Positions 32,799 to 40,566 of a stretch of 64,000 nt of DNA are shown here, piece by piece. Made by a program: the position numbers and the translations under genes. The notes beneath the pieces are model-generated. The model ran no database searches and was not told the origin of the DNA. It saw only the letters and a program-made list of their open reading frames with translations. The stretch comes from Chthonomonas calidirosea. Its GTDB lineage: Bacteria > Armatimonadota > Fimbriimonadia > Fimbriimonadales > Fimbriimonadaceae. The DNA is taken from positions 62,001-126,000 of the forward strand of contig CAMCWC010000010.1 in assembly GCA_945882415.1 (NCBI GenBank). Reading direction: 5' to 3'. Position 1 is the stretch's first letter, and the number at the start of each line of letters is the position of its first letter.

Positions 32799-34064
32799 TC
32801 AAACCGCCGGCAGCGGCGGAGTTTGCTCAGCCGAACCCGTCGTGACCATCGCCTTCGGCCGCCAGATTGCCGCCCGGGTATCTGCCGCCTCGATCATCTC
32901 TTCCCCAACTGCGGTTGCTCCACCCGGCAGGTACATTACGCTGGCTTCGGTTACCGCCACACCGCCCGGAGGGCAGTACTTCTGGATCGTAGCCGCGACA
33001 TCGATCACGTGTGAGAAGTTGAGCGACTTGATGTCTCCGCCCTGGGGCGTAACCACCGTTCCGGTATGAACGCCGCACCGCAAGGTGATCGGCGACCCCA
33101 ATCGGTTTCGGAACGTGTTGAGCTCAAACAACCCGGACTGAATCGTCTTAGCCGCGGCAAAGGCCTGATGCGGATGATCAAACGCACAAGTCACGCCATC
33201 ACCCGCCGTGCTGTGAACACGACCGCCGTACCGCACCGTGATGCGCTCCACGTACCCGTGGTATTCGGTGAAGGTGTATTCCACCGCCAGCAGGTCTGCT
33301 TTCAGCTTCATCTTCGTCGAACCCACGATATCGACGCTGAGGAACGTAACGCTCTGCTCACCGCTCCGAAGTCGGTCCTGCAGCTCAACGAGCTGAGAAA
33401 GCAGTTCTTGACGCTCCTTGATCGGGTCCCGCAAGCCGAGACTGTCACGGTTGTTTTCAACCGCCTTCTTGAGCAGGGCGCCGGCAATGCCACCGCCAAT
33501 CATGATTGGCAAAATCGCCGGAGCATAAATCTTCATCGCCGACTGCATCAGCAACGAAAACACCGCGTACATTCCGAAGAACGCACCGCCAAGAATGGCT
33601 CCATTCACACCGGCCCACTTAACATCTTTCGAAAGTGCGACCTGATACAAGCCGAGCGAAAGCGCGATGAGGCCGACCATGCTGAGCACGCCGTATTGGC
33701 TGACCGAACTCCCGAGTCGGTACTCCAAGGCAAACAGGAAGGCGCACACCGTCGCCATGGTGCCAACGCCGACCATGCGGCGCGTTTCTGGGTCCAGCGT
33801 GAGGAACTGTGCACGCAGGTTGGTAAGCCGACTCCGGTTTTCCTTTTCGGCACGGACCTTGACCGCAAGTCGAACGTACTCGGTTGGCGCACCGGTGGCT
33901 TCGGCGACCGCCTGAATGGCGTCGTCGTCAAGCACTCCTCCGTTCGACATCCGCAGGCGCTCTGCGAGCGCCAGCATCTGGTCAACCGTGTCTTCGGTGA
34001 GGTCAAATTGCCCCCCCGAACCATCCGCTAGCCTCGTTTGCAGCGGGTTTAAATCTGAACTCAT
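32799..34064 (-). CDS. Membrane protein with degenerate class III nucleotidyl cyclase domain
   Basis: 421 residues. N-terminal cytosolic helices (about 20-75), four transmembrane helices between about 98 and 198, a coiled-coil linker (about 212-236, ELLSQLVELQDRLRSG), and a class III cyclase fold from about 239. The two metal aspartates are kept (Asp245 in VDIVGST; Asp289 in STAGDG). Other catalytic positions, numbered as in Rv1625c, are lost: the purine-selecting Lys is Ser285, the second selecting Asp is Leu348, and the transition-state Asn/Arg are Asp355/Thr359. A catalytically weak or inactive signalling scaffold is likely. Divergent from the cytochrome gene. Confidence 0.78.
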   Translation of the reverse strand: MSSDLNPLQTRLADGSGGQFDLTEDTVDQMLALAERLRMSNGGVLDDDAIQAVAEATGAPTEYVRLAVKVRAEKENRSRLTNLRAQFLTLDPETRRMVGVGTMATVCAFLFALEYRLGSSVSQYGVLSMVGLIALSLGLYQVALSKDVKWAGVNGAILGGAFFGMYAVFSLLMQSAMKIYAPAILPIMIGGGIAGALLKKAVENNRDSLGLRDPIKERQELLSQLVELQDRLRSGEQSVTFLSVDIVGSTKMKLKADLLAVEYTFTEYHGYVERITVRYGGRVHSTAGDGVTCAFDHPHQAFAAAKTIQSGLFELNTFRNRLGSPITLRCGVHTGTVVTPQGGDIKSLNFSHVIDVAATIQKYCPPGGVAVTEASVMYLPGGATAVGEEMIEAADTRAAIWRPKAMVTTGSAEQTPPLPAV

Positions 34065-34197
34065 CCTTCTCTCCCAGAAACTGTACTATTCCTTTGGTCA
34101 AAAAGGATTCATTCGAACCGCAAAATTCTCAGAATTGGTTCTAATGGCGCTGATGCCTCTGTATACGACCGTACGTCATATTAGGTGCTGGAAACTT

Positions 34198-35424
34198 ATG
34201 GCAAATCAAAAAACTGATCATGTAGCGACTTTGGGGGCAGCAGCGCTGATCCTCACCGTCAGTCAGATTGCGGTCGGGATCGCACTCGGCACTCGTTACA
34301 TTGCTACGACCGGTGGTGCCCATAAGAGCGTCCAGAACCTTCACTTCGATCCGACGTTCGGAATTTTGCAGGGATTCCACTATTGGGCCAGCGCGGTCCT
34401 CATCGTCGTCAGCGGCCTTGCAGTAGCCGCCGGCCTTTGGAGTGGAAGCTACATCCACAAGAGTCAAACGCAGTTCGTCAGCAACGTCTTCCTGTTTGTT
34501 TTCGCCTTCGCTTTCCAGCTAACCGGCAACATTTTGCCTTGGGATCGTCATGCGGTCCAAACCGCCGCAATCGAAGGAAGCATTGCTGGCCGAGTGCCGG
34601 GGATCGGAAGACCCCTCATGGAAGCAATGCTAGGAGGCAAGGGTGTTTCCCAGGAGACGTTGACGCTTTGGTACGACCTGCACCGATTCGTCTTGCCGGG
34701 CCTCTTTGTGGTCCTAGCGATCGTGCTCATCAGTTCTTACATCAAAGAGCGGGAAGGAGAGCCGAACTGGGCTGCCGCAGCCGGCGGGCTTGCGGTCGCA
34801 TTCCTAACCTCGTTTGTCTTGCGCAGCCCGCTGGGCACCGCCGCCACGGCCGCCGATGCCGGAAAATTTGACGCCCTCGCTAGTTGGTACACCCTTCCGG
34901 CTCACGCTATGCTCGTTTGGACCGATGGGCTTATGCGAAGTGGCGGTTGGCTCGGTGCCGTTCTCCTACCATCCGCCGTCCTTGCCGCCATTCTTGGAAT
35001 TGGTGTGCTTAAGGTTTCGCAGCAGGTTGCCCAGTGGTTCCTGGTTGGCACGACCCTGCTGTTTTCCGGCATCACGTTGCTACACGGCGGGAAGCCCGCG
35101 CCCCTCGTCGGAAAGCGCGACCCGGCTTCCCTAGCCACGATTGCCAAGCAAACCGATACCAAGGACCCGCAACTGGCCGCAATGGGGCGCCGAGTGTTCA
35201 ACTCGAACTCTTGCGTGGCCTGCCACGGACAGGATGGCAAAGTTGGCACGACGGGGCCAAGCCTCGCGGATTCGTACAAAAAGCGGACCGACGTGTTCTA
35301 TTACGTCACGTACATCAAGAACCCGAAAGAGATTAAGCCAGGCTCGACAATGCCAGGTTTCCCGGGTCTAAAACCAGAAGAACTCCGCGCGTTGGCGGAG
35401 TTCCTTCGGTTCCCAAATGAGTAG
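34198..35424 (+). CDS. Cytochrome b-like membrane protein fused to a C-terminal cytochrome c domain
   Basis: 408 residues from ATG 34198; the frame is open much further upstream but overlaps the divergent gene and has no family match. Residues 10-295: about eight helices resembling cytochrome b6 and subunit IV: His61 in GFHYW, ILPWDRHA (the family's LPWDQ), His162 in DLHRFVLPG, and SWYTLPAHAMLVW (in place of PEWYFLPxYA). The residues at +14 from His61 and +14/+15 from His162 are Ala75, Val176 and Leu177, not His. The c domain has CVACH at 339-343 and Met385 (STMPGFP) as likely axial ligand. No Rieske gene is adjacent. An electron-transfer role is inferred; the partner is unknown. Confidence 0.78.
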   Translation: MANQKTDHVATLGAAALILTVSQIAVGIALGTRYIATTGGAHKSVQNLHFDPTFGILQGFHYWASAVLIVVSGLAVAAGLWSGSYIHKSQTQFVSNVFLFVFAFAFQLTGNILPWDRHAVQTAAIEGSIAGRVPGIGRPLMEAMLGGKGVSQETLTLWYDLHRFVLPGLFVVLAIVLISSYIKEREGEPNWAAAAGGLAVAFLTSFVLRSPLGTAATAADAGKFDALASWYTLPAHAMLVWTDGLMRSGGWLGAVLLPSAVLAAILGIGVLKVSQQVAQWFLVGTTLLFSGITLLHGGKPAPLVGKRDPASLATIAKQTDTKDPQLAAMGRRVFNSNSCVACHGQDGKVGTTGPSLADSYKKRTDVFYYVTYIKNPKEIKPGSTMPGFPGLKPEELRALAEFLRFPNE

Positions 35425-35432
35425 GGTGCAGA

Positions 35433-36218
35433 CTAGCCGCAACCGGTAAGGTCTGGCTCTGGCTCGCTGGTCTTCGGAACGAAGACCGTTCCAAACGAGT
35501 TGTTGCCAAGCGAGAACGTTGGCGACGAAGCGTAGCACCCTGGATCGCCAGTTCGGAAACCGTTGCCTTCAAAGCTGAAGACACGTCGGTAGTTCGTCGG
35601 CAGCGTGTCGCTGTTGATCGTGAACGTTGCAGCATTGAGCGGCAAGGAGGCTCGGAAGTTGCCTTGGAACGGCTGTCGGACGGTTCCAATGAGAACTCCG
35701 CTAGCATCGTAGAACTCGATCGCGGCGCCGCGAATCGGCTGGCCAGTCGAAGAGTCCACAACCTGGCCCTGAACCGAAGCCTGTGCGGGCTTGATCTGGT
35801 AAGCGGCAAAGTAGTCCACGCCGTTGTAGCGAGTTCCGATGAATTCCGTGGTTGTCGTGACGACGTTGCCCGCTTCGTAAAGACCGGAATCGGTTCCGAT
35901 CTGGCCAAAGGCGCTCGTTTCGTCGCTGTTTCTCCACTCGGTGACCGGTAGAACCGTTCGCACACCCGTGGTCGAGTACGTTGCGAGTTGGTACTTAATG
36001 ATCTGACCGACCTGAACGTTCAGGGGGTCAACAACCACGAAGGCGGCTGGATCGCTTGGAGCAACCCCACCAGGAGCCAACACGGCCTCGACGAACGTAA
36101 GTGGGCCAGCTGTTGGCAATCCGCCGCCACCACCTGCTGCCCCACCACCGTTATTTCCTCCGCATCCTGCTAAGAACAGTGCGGCCAAAGTAGTTACCGC
36201 GAAACTTGCGCGCTTCAT
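35433..36218 (-). CDS. Lipoprotein with carboxypeptidase-regulatory-like domain (paralogue 1)
   Basis: Signal and lipobox (LFLAGC), then a Gly-rich linker. Two beta-rich modules: about 50-140, containing SDETSAFGQIGTDSGLY, resembling a bacterial Ig-like fold; about 150-215, VQGQVVDSSTGQPIRGAAIEFYDASGVLIG, a carboxypeptidase-regulatory-like (transthyretin-like) domain that usually mediates surface contacts. Ends PEPDLTGCG. 261 residues. Paralogue of the next gene, which is oriented the same way. Function unknown. Confidence 0.7.
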   Translation of the reverse strand: MKRASFAVTTLAALFLAGCGGNNGGGAAGGGGGLPTAGPLTFVEAVLAPGGVAPSDPAAFVVVDPLNVQVGQIIKYQLATYSTTGVRTVLPVTEWRNSDETSAFGQIGTDSGLYEAGNVVTTTTEFIGTRYNGVDYFAAYQIKPAQASVQGQVVDSSTGQPIRGAAIEFYDASGVLIGTVRQPFQGNFRASLPLNAATFTINSDTLPTNYRRVFSFEGNGFRTGDPGCYASSPTFSLGNNSFGTVFVPKTSEPEPDLTGCG

Positions 36219-36258
36219 CGATTCATATTATGCCAATCTCAGCGAATATTGGGAAGGT

Positions 36259-37053
36259 TTACAATCCGCAATCTGGAGGCGGAGGCGGAGGAGTTGTGCC
36301 GCCAACCTTACGATAGACGACCGGATTCGATGGCAACAAGGTCAAACTTGAACTTGAAACTGCCGGAAGTGTCGCTTTTGAGTCTGGACAAATGACGCTG
36401 TATTCGCTCGCACCGTAGCCAAACTGATTGTAATATCTTGTGGCCAATCCGGTCATATCCACCAAAAAACCAGTAGCGTTAAACGGCGCGACGACTCGGA
36501 AGGTGCCGTTCGAGCCCGTAACCGCGGTTCCGACCTGAGCCCCTGCACCGTTGTAGATGCGCACGAAGGCTCCAGGGACGCCTTGCGAGTCCGTATTCCG
36601 AACGCGACCCGCGACCAAACCACCGCTTGCCGCCTTAATCGTGAAGTTCGCGGTGTATTCGTTTCCGTTGGCTCGCACGACGTAAGTTGTGCTCGTGGCT
36701 GCCTTGGCCTCAAAAGCCCCGGAACTGCTCGTCACGGCGATCGAGCCAGGCGCAGTGGTTGACCAGTTGCTGGAAGGCACGGCGGCGATCTGTCCGGTGG
36801 AATCGCGGCCCCAGAGGTACATCTGAAGCGTGTCCCCGACCCGAATGTTCGAGGGATCGACTACGTAGTTGTCGGGCGTTCGGAACTCAACCGCGACTTC
36901 CGTGAAGGTTCCGCCAGAGCCGCCGCCGCTGGCCGAGGTGCTGCCGCCTCCACCGCCGCCGCCACCACACGCTATCACTGTGATCAAAAGGGCAGAGCAA
37001 ACACCAACACTCCACGCCGAACCCGCTTTACGCATACCATTCCAACGATTCAT
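36259..37053 (-). CDS. Lipoprotein with carboxypeptidase-regulatory-like domain (paralogue 2)
   Basis: 264 residues, lipobox region LLITVIAC followed by a poly-Gly tract. Same plan as its neighbour: VVDPSNIRVGDTLQMYLWG aligns with VVDPLNVQVGQIIKYQL there, then a regulatory-like domain VAGRVRNTDSQGVPGAFVRIYNGAG, and a short Pro-rich tail ending in PDCGL. AGG seven bases before the ATG supports 37053. Tandem duplication is evident (40-nt gap). The outer face of the membrane is the likely location. Confidence 0.7.
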   Translation of the reverse strand: MNRWNGMRKAGSAWSVGVCSALLITVIACGGGGGGGGSTSASGGGSGGTFTEVAVEFRTPDNYVVDPSNIRVGDTLQMYLWGRDSTGQIAAVPSSNWSTTAPGSIAVTSSSGAFEAKAATSTTYVVRANGNEYTANFTIKAASGGLVAGRVRNTDSQGVPGAFVRIYNGAGAQVGTAVTGSNGTFRVVAPFNATGFLVDMTGLATRYYNQFGYGASEYSVICPDSKATLPAVSSSSLTLLPSNPVVYRKVGGTTPPPPPPDCGL

Positions 37054-37108
37054 TTTCTTACCTGTTCCACTTAAACTTCGAATTCGAAAGAATTCTCAAG
37101 GTTGGCGA

Positions 37109-37522
37109 TTATCCAACGCGCCGTACAGCTTCCGACGCAAATCCCATCGGCAACAGTTCAATGAGCCGATGCTCCGTCGTCTTGCCTGTCGAACCACAAA
37201 GCAAGATACGACAGTTCGACGGATCCTCGACAAACTCGACCAGGGTTTGCAGGCACATGCCACACGGCGTGCCCCCATCGTTTGTGAAGACCGCAAGCTC
37301 GGTCCATCTTTGCTTACCGGCCGAAACCATCGCGGCGATCGCGCTCCGCTCGGCACAGATCGTCAAACCGAACGAAAGGTTCTCGACGTTGGCACCAATG
37401 AAAATCTCGCCGTCCGCTGCCCGAAGCGCCGCCCCAACCAAATACCCGCTGTACGGTGCATAGGCGTGGCTCCGAACTTCCTTTGCTTTGGCAATCAGGA
37501 TCTCGTCACTCGAAATGGACAA
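37109..37522 (-). CDS. cdd: Cytidine deaminase
   Basis: Converts (deoxy)cytidine to (deoxy)uridine in pyrimidine salvage. 137 residues, the tetrameric Cdd type: YAPYSGYLVGAAL, GANVENLSFGLTICAERSAI (zinc CxE motif) and PCGMC (zinc PCxxC). It overlaps the mutS2 stop by 17 nt, so translation is likely coupled. With thyX at 13.8 kb it shows deoxynucleotide metabolism but not a shared operon. Confidence 0.93.
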   Translation of the reverse strand: MSISSDEILIAKAKEVRSHAYAPYSGYLVGAALRAADGEIFIGANVENLSFGLTICAERSAIAAMVSAGKQRWTELAVFTNDGGTPCGMCLQTLVEFVEDPSNCRILLCGSTGKTTEHRLIELLPMGFASEAVRRVG

Positions 37523-39845
37523 TCGTCACTCCTTGCCCGCCTTCGCTCGGTTCGCCATCGCGATAGGACACTACCTCGGGATGCTTTTTAAGAGCTTCCT
37601 GGGTGACCTTTCGCAGGATGCCCTCGCCCTTTCCGTGGACAATGCGCAAGTTCGAGGTCCCGGCTAACAAAGCGTCATCGATGAATCTCTCCAGTCGGGG
37701 TAAAGCTTCCTCGGCCCGTAAGTGCCTCAGGTCAAGCTCCAGCGTTGAGTTGATCGCTTTCTGCAATCTCATCTCCATCGTTCGGCGCGAGCCGACCGGG
37801 TTTGCCGATGTCTTCTGCAGCCGCTCGATGTGGACCGACAGCTTCATCATTCCCACCTGCACCATGACCTGCCCGCCTCTTGGGGCCTCAAGTACGACTC
37901 CCTTCTGGCCAAACCCGGTCACGCTCACCGAATCCCCTTTCTGGATCTGATCTGGAATGCTCGTGCGAGATGATGTTGCGCCAGCACGAAACTCCTTCGC
38001 GAAATCCTTGCCGACTTCGTCGAGCTCTTTCAATCCGCGTCGCACGCTCTCGCTCGTTTTCGTGTCGCCAGGCTTGGCCTTCAGTTCGTCGAAAAGCCGA
38101 TTGGCTTCCAGCCGAATCTCACGCAAGGCGATCTCGATGACTTCGTTCGCGTTGGCGTGGGCTTTCTTTCGAATGTCTTCGGCTTCTCGCAGCTTTTGGT
38201 CGGCGACTTTTTCGGCCACCCGCAATTCGTTCAGCTTGCGATCTGCCTCACCCTGAGCAATTCGCGCCAGCTTTTGCGCTTGGGAAAGTTGCTCCAACAT
38301 CTTTGCCAAGTCTTGAGCCTGGGTGCCTAGCTCTTCTCGCGCCTGCTCGACAATGGTGGGATCGATGCCGTATCGTTCGGCGATCTTGAGCGCATGGCTC
38401 GCGCCTGGAGCGCCAACGAGCAGCCGGTACGTTGGGCGCAATGTCTTCTCGTCGAACTCCATGGCGGCGTTCTGGAAGCCTTCGGTGTTGTACGCAAACG
38501 CCTTCAGCTCGCCGTAGTGCGTGCTCGCAAGGATGGCAGCACCTTTCTCGTGCAAAGCTCGAAGAATCGCCGCCGCAAGCGCGGCCCCTTCGGCCGGGTC
38601 CGTTCCGGCTCCAATTTCGTCTAGGAGCACCAGACCTCCAGGTTTCAATTCTCGAACCGCTTTACCGACGTTCTTGATGTGCCCGGAGAATGTCGAGAGC
38701 GACTGCTCAAGACTTTGTTCGTCGCCAATGTCCGCCCAAATTTGGCAGAACGGCGACAACCGAACCTCCAACGCAGGAGGCATGAGGCCAGTCTGGGCCA
38801 TGGCGACGAACAGCCCAACGCACTTGATGGCCACTGTCTTACCGCCCGTGTTTGGACCCGTAATGAGCACGCTCTTGCCGGGCTGAAGCGTGATGTCCAA
38901 CGGGACCGCCTTGGCCGGATCCAGCAACGGATGCTTGCCATGCAAAATCTGGATTCGCGCCGGGCCTTCGGACATCATCGGCAAGACTCCTCTCACCGAG
39001 AATCCATACCGCGCGCTGGCAAAAGCCAGATCAATCTGCGCCGCCGCTTCGACGGCTCCGGAGGTCGCGAGGGCCTCTTTCCCGACCCATTCGCTAAGCG
39101 CAGTCAGGATTCGAAACTCTTCTGCCCGGGCGAGCGCTTCCGCCTCTCGCAGGGTGTTGCCGAGCTGAACGACTTCATCGGGTTCGAGGAAAATCGTCTG
39201 ACCGCTGGCACTGGTGTCGTGAACGATGCCACGAATTTTTCCGCGATTCTCCGCCTTCAACGGCACAACGTAGCGACCGTCTCGGGTCGTATAGATCGGG
39301 TCGCTCAAGAGGTCGCGGAACCGGCCCGAGGTGTACTTCTGAATCGTCTCGACAATCCGCGTCGCGGTTCCGGCCCGCCGACGGCGCAATGTCGCTAGCT
39401 CTGGCGAAGCGTGATCCCGCAGCGTGCCGCCCGGCTCCAAAACATCCAGCAAGCGGGCTTCCAGCGACGGCGCGGCATGCAACGCAAACGCGTACGGATG
39501 GAGCGCCGGCATGTCCTCTTGGCGATTCGAAAGGAACTCCTTCATCGCTCGCAAAGCGCCAAGGCACTCGCCGATGCGGAACAACTCTTCACCACCCAGC
39601 ACGCCGCCCTTTTCTGCCCGCTTCAACGGACCGCGTAAATCTCTTACCGCCGAGAGCCCAGGCGGCGAGTGGCGCTCCAGCGCAGTTACTGCGTCGGTCG
39701 TCTTTTGCTGGCGCTCAAAAACGCTGGGCGCGTCGAAACTCGGCTTCAGCTCGATCGCTTGAGCTGCGCCAATTTCAGTTTCGCAATGCCGAGCGAGCTC
39801 CGCCAGAATTGCGCCGTATTCAAGAACCTTTAGGGCGTGAATCAT
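37506..39845 (-). CDS. mutS2: Endonuclease MutS2
   Basis: Anti-recombination and ribosome-rescue-associated MutS homologue. 779 residues: N-terminal lever/clamp domain, ATPase with Walker A TGPNTGGKTVAIK, DELGAGTDP-like signature LVLLDEIGAGTDPAEGAALAAAIL, a long coiled coil (about 520-640) with KQLxxAEDIRKKAHAN-like helices, KOW-like (DSVSVTGFGQKGVVLE), and the C-terminal Smr nuclease domain LDLRHLRAEEALPRLERFIDDAL followed by RIVHGKGEGILR. No mismatch-recognition domain (FxE), as expected. Co-transcribed with cdd. Confidence 0.94.
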   Translation of the reverse strand: MIHALKVLEYGAILAELARHCETEIGAAQAIELKPSFDAPSVFERQQKTTDAVTALERHSPPGLSAVRDLRGPLKRAEKGGVLGGEELFRIGECLGALRAMKEFLSNRQEDMPALHPYAFALHAAPSLEARLLDVLEPGGTLRDHASPELATLRRRRAGTATRIVETIQKYTSGRFRDLLSDPIYTTRDGRYVVPLKAENRGKIRGIVHDTSASGQTIFLEPDEVVQLGNTLREAEALARAEEFRILTALSEWVGKEALATSGAVEAAAQIDLAFASARYGFSVRGVLPMMSEGPARIQILHGKHPLLDPAKAVPLDITLQPGKSVLITGPNTGGKTVAIKCVGLFVAMAQTGLMPPALEVRLSPFCQIWADIGDEQSLEQSLSTFSGHIKNVGKAVRELKPGGLVLLDEIGAGTDPAEGAALAAAILRALHEKGAAILASTHYGELKAFAYNTEGFQNAAMEFDEKTLRPTYRLLVGAPGASHALKIAERYGIDPTIVEQAREELGTQAQDLAKMLEQLSQAQKLARIAQGEADRKLNELRVAEKVADQKLREAEDIRKKAHANANEVIEIALREIRLEANRLFDELKAKPGDTKTSESVRRGLKELDEVGKDFAKEFRAGATSSRTSIPDQIQKGDSVSVTGFGQKGVVLEAPRGGQVMVQVGMMKLSVHIERLQKTSANPVGSRRTMEMRLQKAINSTLELDLRHLRAEEALPRLERFIDDALLAGTSNLRIVHGKGEGILRKVTQEALKKHPEVVSYRDGEPSEGGQGVTIVHFE

Positions 39846-39891
39846 CGACCAAGATCATTGTGTCGTCAAAGAAGGCAATCGAACACCGAAT

Positions 39892-40566
39892 GTGCCGTAC
39901 TCCCTACCGGCGAAAACTTGCCAAACTACAAACGTGCTGGTTGCCTCGCTGTCTTTGATGTTCGCAAATGTCGTGACCCTAAGCCCGACGGATGACATTT
40001 GGGCCTATCCTCACGCCACGGATCCGCAGCGCGATGCGTACCTGCGCGTTTGGGGAGTTGGCGGAGTTCCTGTTGCGGAATCAGCCTCCGACGCCGAATC
40101 ATTTTCTTACAGCCTGCTTCAGTTCAACACCGGCAAGGTGCCGACGGGAAAGAAACTCACTGCCGCCAAGCTGATCGTCACCCACATCGCGAACCCGTCG
40201 TTCACCGTAGAAGGCGCGGCGAAAACTCCGCTCGAAGTTCGATCGGTCGATGGCGAGTTCAAGGAAAAGGGTTGGACTTACGAATCACTTTTCAAACTCA
40301 AGCTCGACGGCAAGGAAACTTCACTCTTCGGTGCCGCGGCACCAAAGTTCACCGCACCGGATGCCGAGTTTAAGATCGAGATTGATCTCATGACTGGCAA
40401 AGGCAATTTTGCCGAGTACCTGTCGAAGCGAGTCGGCGGGCCACTTTCGCTGGTCCTCACGACGAAACTGAGCATGGACGAAAACCGCCAGACCTACAAG
40501 ATCTTCTCGAAAGATGCTGAGCGCGAAGCCGCGCGACCGGTCCTTGAACTCACGTTCGAGGACTGA
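39892..40566 (+). CDS. Secreted DNRLRE-like beta-structured protein, unknown function
   Basis: Reading frame 224 residues from GTG 39892; a second GTG at 39934 (VLVASLSLMFAN) would start directly at a signal-like sequence and is my alternative. Strand-rich body: SPTDDIWAYPHATDPQRDAYLRVWG, YSLLQFNTGKVPTGKKLTAAKLIV, and a closing LSLVLTTKLSM with ARPVLELTFED. This matches the DNRLRE/CBM96-like plan of secreted structural domains seen in the first module of the large protein at 25.5-27.9 kb. The last 17 nt overlap the convergent ATPase gene. Confidence 0.62.
   Translation: MPYSLPAKTCQTTNVLVASLSLMFANVVTLSPTDDIWAYPHATDPQRDAYLRVWGVGGVPVAESASDAESFSYSLLQFNTGKVPTGKKLTAAKLIVTHIANPSFTVEGAAKTPLEVRSVDGEFKEKGWTYESLFKLKLDGKETSLFGAAAPKFTAPDAEFKIEIDLMTGKGNFAEYLSKRVGGPLSLVLTTKLSMDENRQTYKIFSKDAEREAARPVLELTFED

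Noticed and set aside
33916-34197. 94-residue N-terminal extension of the cytochrome b/c protein
   Set aside because: It overlaps the divergent cyclase gene, has shadow-like composition, and the cytochrome alignment starts near 34198.
37109-37522. tRNA-modifying deaminase instead of cytidine deaminase
   Set aside because: ENLSFGLTICAERSAI and PCGMC match free-nucleoside Cdd, not TadA.
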